The position numbers and the translations under genes were made by a program. A stretch of 15,272 nucleotides of DNA. It comes from UBA3496 sp964558115. GTDB taxonomy: Bacteria > UBA8248. Below, one piece after another: positions 7,720 through 15,272 of the stretch. Location: assembly GCA_964558115.1 (NCBI GenBank), contig CAZLCI010000047.1, positions 1 through 15,272 on the forward strand, given 5' to 3'. Position 1 is the stretch's first letter. Each line of letters begins with the position of its first letter. The notes under the pieces are model-generated. The model worked only from the letters and a program-made list of their open reading frames with translations. It did not search any database and was not told the origin of the DNA.

Positions 7720-7968
7720 CTACTCTACACCAGTATCAAAAGATTCCATACATTCTCTTGAACAAAATTTTTTCTCTTTAGAAAAAAAATTAAATGTAAC
7801 AGCAGATTTTGAAGGAAAATAAGCTTGACAGTTTGCACAAGAAATCATTTCATCTTCAAGTAAATTTTCTCGAGTTCCATCATAACTTTCTTTCTTTCTT
7901 TTAAAAAAAGAAGAAAACAAAGAAAAAATCACCCAAAATAAAAGTGTATACAAGATAAAACGTAACAT
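7720..7968 (-). CDS. Small membrane-anchored four-cysteine protein (PP0621-like)
   Basis: 82 residues. An N-terminal hydrophobic segment (about 3-21) is followed by the basic stretch KRKK (23-26), predicting one membrane anchor with the remainder in the cytoplasm. The C-terminal half carries C44 and C47 (CANC) and C69 and C73 (FCSRECMESF), a probable zinc site resembling small proteobacterial proteins annotated as PP0621 family. No function is known to me for that family. AAAGG lies about eight nt before the ATG. The gene starts 43 bp after carB on the same strand and is most likely the last cistron of the pyr operon. The family link was made by eye from the Cys pattern and the anchor, so it is less certain than the topology. 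Confidence 0.65.
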   Translation of the reverse strand: MLRFILYTLLFWVIFSLFSSFFKRKKESYDGTRENLLEDEMISCANCQAYFPSKSAVTFNFFSKEKKFCSRECMESFDTGVE

Positions 7969-8011
7969 AAGGCAAACCTTTTCGTTTCTTATATTGTCTT
8001 AAATTTTTAGA

Positions 8012-11000
8012 CTAATGAAAATTTCCCGAATGGTAAAGCTGTATTGGACATACAGTAATTTCATTTTCCTCTAAATCTCTTAAAGATCCAACAGCAGCTC
8101 TTGCAGCAGATAAAGTAGTACAATAAAAAATATCTCTCAGGAGTGATGTCCTCCTGATTGACCTACTATCTTTAATTGATTGCCCATCAGATGTAGTATT
8201 CAAGACAAAATGAATTTGATCTTTTTCCATAAGGTCAACTACATGGGGTCTCTTACCATCTTTTACTTTAAAAACAAGCTCAGCATCCATTCCATTGCTG
8301 AGAAGTGACTTATGAGAACCTTCTGTTGCTATTAATTTAAAACCTAACTCAAGTAGCGATTGTGCTACCGGAATCATTGCCGCCTTATCTTCATCTCTGA
8401 CAGAAATAAATGCTTTCCCTTTTCTAGGTATTTTAGAACCCGCCCCTTCTTGGGCCTTTAGAAATGCAGGGCCAAATCTAGAAGCTATTCCCATAACCTC
8501 TCCAGTTGACTTCATCTCAGGTCCTAAAATTACATCTACACCAGGAAATTTCTTAAAAGGAAATACAGCTTCTTTGACTCCGAAATACTTTGGCACTGGG
8601 TCAACATCAAATCCAAGTTCTTTCAAACTTTTTCCCGCAATAACTTTTGTGGCAATTTTTGCAAATGGTGTTCCTACTACTTTACTAACGAATGGAACTG
8701 TCCTACTTGCTCTAGGATTTACTTCTATAACAAAAACTTGTCTTTTATGGACAGCAAATTGAACATTATTAAAACCAACAACACCCAATGCTTTAGAAAG
8801 AATGCAAGTCTGTCTTTTCAACTCTTCTATTATCTCTGGACCAAGAGAATAAGGAGGTAGGGAACATGCAGAATCTCCGCTATGAATACCCGCTTCCTCT
8901 ATGTGTTCCATTACACCCGCTATCAAGACATCATTTCCATCTGAGATAGAGTCAACATCTACCTCTATAGAGTCTTCAAGAAATCGGTCTATTAAAACTG
9001 GACGATCAGAAGAAGCTTTTACTGCATCATTCATATACTTTGACAGTTCTTGGCTATTATGAACCAAAACCATCGCTCTTCCACCAAGAACATAACTAGG
9101 TCTTACAAGAACAGGATATCCCACAGAATCTGCAATATCTTTTGCACTGTCAAAATTAGTTGCAGTCCCAGAAGGTGGCTGAGTAAGATGTAAGTCTTTT
9201 AAAAGTTTACTGAATCTCTCACGATCCTCTGTAAGATCAATACTATCTGGTATTGTGCCTATTATGGGAACCTTGGACTCTACTAAACTATTTGATAATT
9301 TTAACGGAGTCTGTCCTCCAAATTGAACGATTACTCCTTTTGGATTCTCTCTGTGTACTATTTCAAGAACATCTTCTAAAGTTAACGGTTCAAAATATAG
9401 ACGATCACTTATATCATAATCGGTACTAACTGTTTCAGGATTGCAATTTACCATCACAGAATCAAATCCTGCTTCAGAAACAGCTTGTACTCCATGAACA
9501 CAACAATAATCAAACTCAATACCTTGACCAATCCTATTAGGACCACCACCAAGAATAATTATTGACTTGTTTTCTTCTAAAACTCCTAATTCATCTTCAT
9601 AGTCATAGGTAGAATATAAATAGGGTGTATAAGCTTCAAACTCAGCCGCACAGGTATCAACCTTTTTAAAAACAGGTCTAAGACCCAATTTATATCTTGA
9701 AGATCTTATAACTGATTCTTCTACTCCACGTATATCCGCAATTTCACGATCACAAAAACCATTCTCTTTTAGTAATTTCAGAGAGTCGTAATCTTTTAGA
9801 AGATCAGGGATTTTACAATTTTGCTCCAACTCAACGAGATAAGAGATATGGTTTAAGAACCAAGGATCAACTGTAGATTTTTTCCATATATCTTCAAAGT
9901 CAAAACCAAGTCTAAAAGCTCTAGCAATTGACCACAAACGATCCGGATTTGGAGTAGAAATAGACTTAAATATTTTTTCTTCGAGTTTGCTACCATTTAA
10001 GTTATCAAATACTTCCTCATAAGGATCCGACAATCCATATCTATCAATTTCCAGAGATCTAATAGCCTTCATCAAAGCTTCTCTGAATGTTCTTCCTATA
10101 GACATAGCCTCACCGACTGAACGCATTTGGGTATCAAGAATTGGCTCAACCTCAGGAAACTTCTCAAAATTAAATCTAGGGAACTTAACAACACAGTAAT
10201 CTATAGATGGTTCAAACGAAGCAGGAGTCTCTTTTGTAATATCATTCGGTATTTCATCCAAAGTCAGACCTACAGCAAGTTTTGCTGCAATTTTAGCAAT
10301 GGGAAAACCTGTAGCTTTACTCGCCAATGCGGAAGATCTTGATACTCTTGGGTTCATTTCAATAATAACCATTCTCCCGTCATAAGGAGAAACCCCAAAC
10401 TGAATATTCGAACCTCCGCATTCGACTCCTACTTTTCTAATACAGTCAATAGCTGCATTTCTCATTATTTGATATTCACGGTCTGATAGAGTTTGAGCTG
10501 GAGCAACTGTAATAGAGTCTCCTGTATGCACACCCATAGGATCTAGATTTTCAATTGAACAAATGATTGAAACATTATCTTCTAAATCTCTCATTACTTC
10601 TAATTCAAACTCTTTCCAACCTAAAACACTTTCTTCAATTAAAACCTGTTTAACAGGACTCTCAGATAAAGCCCAAGATAATTTTTCCTTAAAATCGTTT
10701 AGATCATAAGCCACAGCACCGCCACTACCACCTAAAGTAAAAGCAGGCCTTAAAATTATTGGAAATCCGATATCTTTTGATAATGCACATCCCTTTTCTA
10801 GGGATTCTACTACTTCGCTTTTTGGTAGATCTAGACCAATCTCCTTCATAGCTTCTTTGAAAAGCAATCGATCTTCAGCACATTGAATTGCAGGTAATTG
10901 TGCTCCAATTAACTCAACTTTGTATTTTTCAAGAACACCTGACTCAGCTAGTGCAACAGCAACATTTAAAGCAGTTTGTCCACCCATAGTAGGCAACAAC

Positions 11001-11254
11001 GCATCTGGCAACTCTTTTTCAATTATTTTTTCAACAATTTCGGGAGTAATTGGTTCTATATATGTAAAATCTGCAACCTCTGGGTCAGTCATAATTGTTG
11101 CGGGATTTGAATTAACCAAAACTATCTCAAAACCTTCTTCCTTTAATGATTTGCAGGCTTGTGCACCAGAATAATCAAATTCGCAAGCCTGACCTATAAC
11201 TATAGGACCAGAACCTATTATCATGATTTTATTAATATCAGTTCTTTTTGGCAT
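8012..11254 (-). CDS. carB: Carbamoyl-phosphate synthase large subunit
   Basis: Makes carbamoyl phosphate from bicarbonate, two ATP and ammonia supplied by CarA, feeding pyrimidine and arginine synthesis. It has 1080 residues (E. coli 1073) with all four regions: an N-terminal ATP-grasp carboxyphosphate domain (about 1-400), an oligomerisation domain (about 400-550), a second ATP-grasp domain (about 550-940) and a C-terminal MGS-like allosteric domain (about 940-1080). In the first ATP site R129, R169, GGSGG (175-179), E215, E299, N301 and R303 fall at the E. coli positions. The second half repeats the pattern with LGGGPNRIGQGIEFDY and EVNPRASRTVPF. The ATG follows GGA at about 9 nt, and carA ends 25 bp upstream. 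No separate arginine-specific CPS genes are seen here, so this enzyme may serve both pathways. Confidence 0.98.
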   Translation of the reverse strand: MPKRTDINKIMIIGSGPIVIGQACEFDYSGAQACKSLKEEGFEIVLVNSNPATIMTDPEVADFTYIEPITPEIVEKIIEKELPDALLPTMGGQTALNVAVALAESGVLEKYKVELIGAQLPAIQCAEDRLLFKEAMKEIGLDLPKSEVVESLEKGCALSKDIGFPIILRPAFTLGGSGGAVAYDLNDFKEKLSWALSESPVKQVLIEESVLGWKEFELEVMRDLEDNVSIICSIENLDPMGVHTGDSITVAPAQTLSDREYQIMRNAAIDCIRKVGVECGGSNIQFGVSPYDGRMVIIEMNPRVSRSSALASKATGFPIAKIAAKLAVGLTLDEIPNDITKETPASFEPSIDYCVVKFPRFNFEKFPEVEPILDTQMRSVGEAMSIGRTFREALMKAIRSLEIDRYGLSDPYEEVFDNLNGSKLEEKIFKSISTPNPDRLWSIARAFRLGFDFEDIWKKSTVDPWFLNHISYLVELEQNCKIPDLLKDYDSLKLLKENGFCDREIADIRGVEESVIRSSRYKLGLRPVFKKVDTCAAEFEAYTPYLYSTYDYEDELGVLEENKSIIILGGGPNRIGQGIEFDYCCVHGVQAVSEAGFDSVMVNCNPETVSTDYDISDRLYFEPLTLEDVLEIVHRENPKGVIVQFGGQTPLKLSNSLVESKVPIIGTIPDSIDLTEDRERFSKLLKDLHLTQPPSGTATNFDSAKDIADSVGYPVLVRPSYVLGGRAMVLVHNSQELSKYMNDAVKASSDRPVLIDRFLEDSIEVDVDSISDGNDVLIAGVMEHIEEAGIHSGDSACSLPPYSLGPEIIEELKRQTCILSKALGVVGFNNVQFAVHKRQVFVIEVNPRASRTVPFVSKVVGTPFAKIATKVIAGKSLKELGFDVDPVPKYFGVKEAVFPFKKFPGVDVILGPEMKSTGEVMGIASRFGPAFLKAQEGAGSKIPRKGKAFISVRDEDKAAMIPVAQSLLELGFKLIATEGSHKSLLSNGMDAELVFKVKDGKRPHVVDLMEKDQIHFVLNTTSDGQSIKDSRSIRRTSLLRDIFYCTTLSAARAAVGSLRDLEENEITVCPIQLYHSGNFH

Positions 11255-11279
11255 TTTAGTTTTTCCAATAAACGTTCAT

Positions 11280-12386
11280 TTACAAACTGTTTTCACTAGA
11301 CACACAAAAATCATAAAAGAAATTAAATAATTTTCTAGCATCATGAGGACCAGGAGATGCTTCTGGATGATACTGAACACTACATACTCTCAACTCTTTT
11401 GAAAGTAGACCCTCACAAGTCATATCATTTAAATTTAAATGCGTTACTTCTACATTTTCAGGGAGAGTTTCCAAATCAACAGAAAAAGAATGATTTTGAG
11501 AAGTAATATCAACCTGACTACCTGAGGTTTTTCTTACAGGATGATTTACTCCATGGTGTCCAAATTTCAACTTATAAGTTTTTCCACCCAAGACTTGAGC
11601 TAAGATTTGATGTCCTAGACAGATGCCAACAATTGGAATTTTTCCAAGAATTTTTTTCACATTAGAAATTATATAGTTTAATGCAGACGGATCTCCGGGT
11701 CCATTTGACAAAAACACAAGAGCTGGTTTTTTCTTCAGAACTGATTCTGCAGATTCTGTACAGGGTACTACCTCGAGATCAAATTTTTCAGATAATTGAT
11801 TGAAAATTGCACGTTTCCCGCCCAAATCATATGCAACACATAAAGGTTTATTCTTTTTTTCACCGAAAAAAAATGAGTTTTCGCAAGAAACTCCTCTGAC
11901 CAAATCCCTACCTTCTAAGCCTAGTGAGCCTTTTGCACGATCTATAAGAATATCCTTATTTTTTTCAGTACTTGATAAAACTGCTTTCAAAGAACCGTTT
12001 TCTCTAATATGCCTAGTTAAATAACGTGTATCTATTCCTTCTATACCAGCGATTTTATATTCCTTTAAGTATGTATCTAGGTCTTTTTCAGAATTATACT
12101 TATAAAACTTCCTGCAAAGTTCTTTAACTATAAACGCTTCAACCCATATATTGTTTGACTCCTCATCTCCTTCTACAACACCATAATTGCCAATATGAGG
12201 ATAAGTCATCACGACCATCTGGCCTCTGTATGACGGATCAGTTAAAACTTCTTGATATCCTGTCATTGCAGTATTAAAAACAAGTTCACCTTCTGCATCA
12301 ACATCAAATCCAAAGGAGATTCCCTCAAAGACAAGACCATCCTCCAGAGCTAGAATAGCCTTTTTATCTTCCTTAATAGATCTCAT
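11280..12386 (-). CDS. carA: Carbamoyl-phosphate synthase small (glutaminase) subunit
   Basis: Hydrolyses glutamine and channels ammonia to CarB. The 368 residues comprise the CPSase small-chain N-terminal domain (about 8-150, with ALEDGLVFEGISFG and FNTAMTGYQEVLTDPSY) and a class I glutamine amidotransferase domain (about 182-362). The catalytic triad is visible: C256 in GICLGHQ, and H340 and E342 in QYHPEASPGP. The ATG at 12386 is preceded by AGGA 11 nt upstream, a long spacing. No better start exists, and the ALEDG motif sits at the usual distance from the N-terminus. The gene lies 22 bp after pyrC and 25 bp before carB, consistent with one operon. Confidence 0.97.
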   Translation of the reverse strand: MRSIKEDKKAILALEDGLVFEGISFGFDVDAEGELVFNTAMTGYQEVLTDPSYRGQMVVMTYPHIGNYGVVEGDEESNNIWVEAFIVKELCRKFYKYNSEKDLDTYLKEYKIAGIEGIDTRYLTRHIRENGSLKAVLSSTEKNKDILIDRAKGSLGLEGRDLVRGVSCENSFFFGEKKNKPLCVAYDLGGKRAIFNQLSEKFDLEVVPCTESAESVLKKKPALVFLSNGPGDPSALNYIISNVKKILGKIPIVGICLGHQILAQVLGGKTYKLKFGHHGVNHPVRKTSGSQVDITSQNHSFSVDLETLPENVEVTHLNLNDMTCEGLLSKELRVCSVQYHPEASPGPHDARKLFNFFYDFCVSSENSL

Positions 12387-12408
12387 AAAATTAAAATTCC
12401 TAGCTTAT

Positions 12409-13704
12409 TCAACATTTTTCATTGCCAACATTTTTCATTGCAAATTCACCATTTACAATAGTTGCAACTGGGCATCCTTTTAATTCCCAGCCTGAAAATG
12501 GAGTATTTTTTGACCTGCTTTTAAAATTATCTGGTATGACTGTATATTTTTTTTCTAAATCAAGAATTGTCAGATCAGCCAATGACCCTTCTTCTATTTT
12601 ATGACATGGAATTCCAATTGCCCTAGAAGGTCCTAAAGTAAACTTTGCAATCATGTCACTTAAAGTCAAAACACCTTTATGTACTAATCGATCAAGGGCT
12701 ATAGGAACTGCGGTTTCAAGCCCAACCACCCCGAATGGAACCCTATCAAATTCAACTTCTAAATCTGCTTGATCATGAGGAGCATGGTCAGAAGCAATCA
12801 CATCAATAGTTCCGTCTTTCAAACCTTCAATGAGTGCAATACGATGTTCTTCATCTCTAAGTGGTGGTGCCATTTTACATGAAGAATTAAACCCTCTGAT
12901 TTCCTCATCAGTAAGCGAAAAGTGGTGAGGTGTAACCTCACATGTTACGTTCACACCTTTCTTTTTAGCATTCCTTATGAGTTCGACTGCACCTTTAGAA
13001 GAAACGTGCAAGATATGCAACTTACCTCCTGTCAACTCTGCTAACCTCAAGTCTCGATAAACACAGATATCTTCGCTGGCATCCGGGTTAGCCGAGAGTC
13101 CTAAACTCGTAGAGACAACACCTTCATGCATTACTCTGTCTTTTGATAAACTTAAATCTTCTGCATGATCAAGAATTGTTGTCCCTAACATTTTAGAATA
13201 TTCAAGTGCAGATCTCATCATAAAAGAATCCTTAATGGGAAACCCATCATCACTAAAAGCTATGGCTCCAGCAGAATTCTGATCAGACAATTCGGAAAGT
13301 TTCTCTCCTTGCAATCCAACAGAGACAGCTCCAATCGGATAAACTTTACATGCTCCTGCTTCACGAGACTTCTTTAGTATTCTCTCAGTAATTGAACTAG
13401 AATCATTTACAGGATCTGTATTTGCCATACATGCAACCGCAGTAAAACCTCCTGCGACTGCGGAACTTGTTCCACTTTCAATATCTTCTTTATATTCTTC
13501 ACCCGGTTCTCTAAAGTGAACATGCATATCTATAAATCCAGGACTCACAATTAAATTTGATGCATCCAGTACTTCAGTATCAGACTTTTTCCTAATATTT
13601 TTAGATTTTTTTACTATTTTTCCATTTTCTATAAGAATATCAAGAATCTCATCAGTATTTGCTAAAGGATCAACTATACGACCATTTCTAATTAACAATG
13701 ACAC
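12409..13704 (-). CDS. pyrC: Dihydroorotase, type I
   Basis: Interconverts carbamoyl aspartate and dihydroorotate, the third step of UMP synthesis. The 431 residues form an amidohydrolase (TIM-barrel) enzyme of the long type I class, as in Aquifex and Bacillus, not the short E. coli type. The metal and substrate ligands are intact: H61, H63 and R65 in DMHVHFREPGE, D153 in AFSDDG, H180 in LDHAED, H233 in LHILHVSS and D306 in ASDHAPHD. It is therefore predicted active, unlike the inactive PyrC-like partners of some aspartate transcarbamoylases. The start is GTG just after an in-frame TGA, with AAGGAG ten nt upstream. A 16-bp tandem duplication at the very end changes the last residues and moves the stop. 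It lies 37 bp after pyrB and 22 bp before carA. Confidence 0.96.
   Translation of the reverse strand: MSLLIRNGRIVDPLANTDEILDILIENGKIVKKSKNIRKKSDTEVLDASNLIVSPGFIDMHVHFREPGEEYKEDIESGTSSAVAGGFTAVACMANTDPVNDSSSITERILKKSREAGACKVYPIGAVSVGLQGEKLSELSDQNSAGAIAFSDDGFPIKDSFMMRSALEYSKMLGTTILDHAEDLSLSKDRVMHEGVVSTSLGLSANPDASEDICVYRDLRLAELTGGKLHILHVSSKGAVELIRNAKKKGVNVTCEVTPHHFSLTDEEIRGFNSSCKMAPPLRDEEHRIALIEGLKDGTIDVIASDHAPHDQADLEVEFDRVPFGVVGLETAVPIALDRLVHKGVLTLSDMIAKFTLGPSRAIGIPCHKIEEGSLADLTILDLEKKYTVIPDNFKSRSKNTPFSGWELKGCPVATIVNGEFAMKNVGNEKC
12410..12441 (-). repeat. 16-bp perfect tandem duplication at the pyrC 3' end
   Basis: On the minus strand the unit GCAATGAAAAATGTTG occurs twice with no gap (12426-12441, then 12410-12425). 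Because 16 is not a multiple of three, the second copy is read in a shifted frame. The protein ends FAMKNVGNEKC with a TGA inside the repeat. With one copy it would end FAMKNVE with TAA. Confidence 0.9.
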
Positions 13705-13741
13705 TAGTCAAATTCTCCTTCCACAAAAAACTAAAAAGACC

Positions 13742-14665
13742 TTAGCCTGACAATAAGTAAAGAATAGACATTCTGCATGCAACACCATATTCAACTTGTT
13801 CTAAAATTACTGAAAAAGGACCATCTGCAACATTAGGAGACATTTCTATTCCCCTATTTATCGGACCTGGATGCATTATCAACAAATCACTCTTAGCATT
13901 ATCTAGTCTTGCTTCATTTATACCAAAAGTATTGGCATATTCTCGCGCGCTAGGAAATGCAGACCCACCACCTCGTTCTAGTTGAATTCTAAGTGTTATC
14001 AAAACATCTGCATTACGAATCGCATCATCTAAGTTTGTTGTTACTTTAGCACCTAAACATTCAGCTTTTGCTGGTATCATTGTTGAAGGACCACAGATTG
14101 TTACATTCGAACCAAGTTTCAACAAACCCGCAATGTCAGAACGTGCAACTCTACTATGGGCAATATCTCCAACAATTGAAACATTGAGATCTTTGAATTC
14201 TTTTTTATGCTGTCTTATCGTATACAAATCCAACAACGCTTGTGTTGGATGTTCGTGACAACCATCACCCGCATTTATAACTGCACAGCCAAGTTCACGC
14301 CCAAGATATTCAGGGGCTCCGGACGATGGATGGCGAACGACCAAAACATCTGTTGCCATAGCCTCTATATTTCTTGCTGTATCTCTTAGTGTTTCTCCTT
14401 TCCGAGATGAACTTGTCGTGGAAGAAAGGTTGATGACATCTGCAGAAAGTCTTTTTCCCGCTATTTCAAATGATGCACGAGTTCTTGTACTAGCCTCAAA
14501 AAACAGATTAACTACAGTTTTCCCTCGTAATGTAGGAACTTTTTTTATATCTCTTTCATTTACTTCACGAAATGAGTCAGTTTGGTCCAGAAGAAAAGTT
14601 ATTTCTTCAGGAGTCAAATCACTCACAGAAAGAAGATCTTTTTTGCTATAGTTTTTAGTAATCAA
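13742..14665 (-). CDS. pyrB: Aspartate carbamoyltransferase catalytic subunit
   Basis: Condenses carbamoyl phosphate and aspartate to carbamoyl aspartate, the committed step of pyrimidine synthesis. The 307 residues show the carbamoyl-phosphate motif STRTR (59-63, in FEASTRTRASFE) and K89 in SRKGET. R111-H112, HEHPTQALLDL (137-147), SRVARSD (171-177), R226 in TLRIQLER and MHPGPINRG (264-272) are also present. No pyrI regulatory-chain gene is adjacent, so the enteric PyrBI holoenzyme is not expected. Neighbouring pyrC and PyrR-mediated control fit the type that functions without PyrI. The start is TTG, part of a T9 run, with AAAAAGG seven nt upstream; there is no ATG near the N-terminus. It lies 18 bp after pyrR and 37 bp before pyrC. 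Confidence 0.97.
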   Translation of the reverse strand: MITKNYSKKDLLSVSDLTPEEITFLLDQTDSFREVNERDIKKVPTLRGKTVVNLFFEASTRTRASFEIAGKRLSADVINLSSTTSSSRKGETLRDTARNIEAMATDVLVVRHPSSGAPEYLGRELGCAVINAGDGCHEHPTQALLDLYTIRQHKKEFKDLNVSIVGDIAHSRVARSDIAGLLKLGSNVTICGPSTMIPAKAECLGAKVTTNLDDAIRNADVLITLRIQLERGGGSAFPSAREYANTFGINEARLDNAKSDLLIMHPGPINRGIEMSPNVADGPFSVILEQVEYGVACRMSILYLLSG

Positions 14666-14683
14666 AAAAAAACCTTTTTATTT

Positions 14684-15214
14684 TCAACTAACTGAAAAAA
14701 CTCCATCAGTTCCATCTATCTCTTTTAACATCACTTTCACTGATTTCTTATTTTCTATAGACAGATTTTTCCCTACAAAATCAGCCTTCACTGGGAACTC
14801 CCTCATTCCTCTATCAACCATAACCACAAGACGTAAAAACTTAGGCCGTCCAAAACTAACCAAAGTAGATAAAGCAGCTCTAATTGTCCTACCTGTCTGC
14901 AGAACATCATCGACCAAGATCAATTGCTTCCCTTTACAAGAAAACGGTATTGAAGTTTTTCCTACAATTTTTCTTCTCTTAATTTCACTCGAAAGGTCAT
15001 CTCTATAGAAAGTTACATCTAGATCTCCAACTGACATATTTATATTCGAAATATTATTGATGTTTGAAACAATTCTTCGTGCCAAAAAAATCCCTCTGGT
15101 TTTCACTCCTATAATTGCTAAAGGAATTTCAGAATCAATATTTTCTATGATTTCATGAGATAATCGTTTAATTGTACTTTCAAATTTTTGCTGAGATAAA
15201 ATCTCTTCTCTCAA
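14684..15214 (-). CDS. pyrR: Bifunctional pyr operon RNA-binding regulator / uracil phosphoribosyltransferase PyrR
   Basis: With UMP bound, PyrR binds pyr mRNA leaders and promotes termination or blocks translation; many homologues also have uracil phosphoribosyltransferase activity. From the TTG chosen here the protein has 176 residues, as usual for PyrR (B. subtilis 181). It shows GVKTRGIFLARRI (36-48), GDLDVTFYRDDLS (63-75), the PRPP loop LILVDDVLQTGRT (98-110) and VDRGMREFPVKADFVGKN (133-150), all close to B. subtilis PyrR. The frame is open to a TTG at 15262. That start is rejected because its extra 16 residues lie over a terminator hairpin and have no counterpart in the family. The TTG at 15212-15214 has GGAG five nt upstream. 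It is the first gene of the pyr operon. Confidence 0.95.
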   Translation of the reverse strand: MREEILSQQKFESTIKRLSHEIIENIDSEIPLAIIGVKTRGIFLARRIVSNINNISNINMSVGDLDVTFYRDDLSSEIKRRKIVGKTSIPFSCKGKQLILVDDVLQTGRTIRAALSTLVSFGRPKFLRLVVMVDRGMREFPVKADFVGKNLSIENKKSVKVMLKEIDGTDGVFSVS

Positions 15215-15223
15215 AATATCTCC
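15212..15223 (-). promoter_or_regulatory. pyrR ribosome-binding site and TTG start
   Basis: On the minus strand GGAG (15220-15223) is followed by five nt and a TTG (15212-15214). The Shine-Dalgarno directly abuts the T10 tract of the upstream terminator. This decides the start against the longer reading from 15262. Confidence 0.75.
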
Positions 15224-15255
15224 AAAAAAAAAACCCCCAATCAAATGACTGGAGG
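15224..15255 (-). terminator. Intrinsic terminator in the pyrR leader, probable attenuator
   Basis: On the minus strand the arm CCTCCAGTC (15247-15255), a loop ATTT (15243-15246) and the arm GATTGGGGG (15234-15242) form a 9-bp stem with two G-U pairs. A run of ten T (15224-15233) follows at once. It points into pyrR, and the T run ends where the pyrR Shine-Dalgarno begins. No promoter fits after it, so transcription of the operon must read through it. That makes a PyrR-controlled attenuator likelier than a simple terminator of the upstream gene. The upstream part of the leader, where an antiterminator and PyrR site would lie, is outside the window. Confidence 0.8.
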
Positions 15256-15272
15256 CATACAAAATTCTTTAT

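Noticed and set aside
14664..14683. T9 run between pyrR and pyrB as a terminator
   Set aside because: No G/C-containing stem precedes the run, and the TTG start of pyrB is part of it.
15215..15262. Longer pyrR reading from a TTG at 15262, adding 16 residues
   Set aside because: The extra codons cover a terminator hairpin and T10 tract, have no counterpart in PyrR, and lack a ribosome-binding site; the TTG at 15214 has GGAG at good spacing.
1..15272. Mobile element, phage, CRISPR, toxin-antitoxin or defence system
   Set aside because: All coding sequence is accounted for by housekeeping genes with normal lengths, and no repeat array, transposase, integrase or tRNA-linked att site is visible.

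Overview
The window is a gene-dense stretch of an AT-rich (by eye about one third G+C) bacterial chromosome. It holds fourteen protein genes, thirteen complete and one cut by the window edge. A GT9 (LPS heptosyltransferase-like) glycosyltransferase points to a Gram-negative envelope. The pyrimidine genes are headed by pyrR and include a long type I dihydroorotase, unlike the enteric pyrBI arrangement. Together with the 307-residue PyrB, the single-domain TalC-type aldolase and the E. coli-like NADP isocitrate dehydrogenase, this suggests a deltaproteobacteria-like or related uncultured lineage. That assignment is an inference; nothing here fixes the taxon.

Layout. 1-1007 (-) is most of icd, running off the left edge. 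1008-1187 is a short divergent intergenic region with a candidate promoter for each side. 1188-2934 (+) holds rsmA and a GT9 glycosyltransferase gene overlapping by 11 bp. These are the only plus-strand genes, and the second meets lepB tail to tail with an 8-bp overlap. From 2927 to the right edge every gene is on the minus strand. Read in the direction of transcription from the right edge, they are pyrR, pyrB, pyrC, carA, carB, a small membrane-anchored four-Cys protein, a transaldolase/F6P aldolase-like gene, an FmdB-type zinc ribbon, dgt, lepA and lepB.

How they work together. CarA and CarB make carbamoyl phosphate, PyrB makes carbamoyl aspartate and PyrC closes the ring to dihydroorotate. 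PyrR is the expected UMP/PRPP-sensing RNA-binding regulator. The gaps between these genes are 18, 37, 22 and 25 bp, so the five genes read as one operon. The most informative non-coding signal is at the right edge: a strong hairpin plus T10 tract sits directly before the pyrR ribosome-binding site, with no room for a promoter after it. RNA polymerase must therefore cross a terminator to express the operon, as expected for PyrR-type attenuation. Downstream, lepA-lepB is the classical pair, preceded by dgt, fmdB-like and tal, probably as a second transcription unit with a weak promoter candidate around 7649-7694.

Start codons: lepA, pyrR and pyrB use TTG, and pyrC and lepB use GTG. No intergenic stretch exceeds 300 bases. 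I see no RNA gene, mobile element, CRISPR array, origin or phage-like region. This is mainly core housekeeping sequence, and I found no evidence of a wholly new system. The observations worth a second look are the pyrR leader, a roughly 30-residue insertion in LepB, a 16-bp tandem duplication that changes the C-terminus of PyrC, and the small Cys protein at the end of the pyr cluster.
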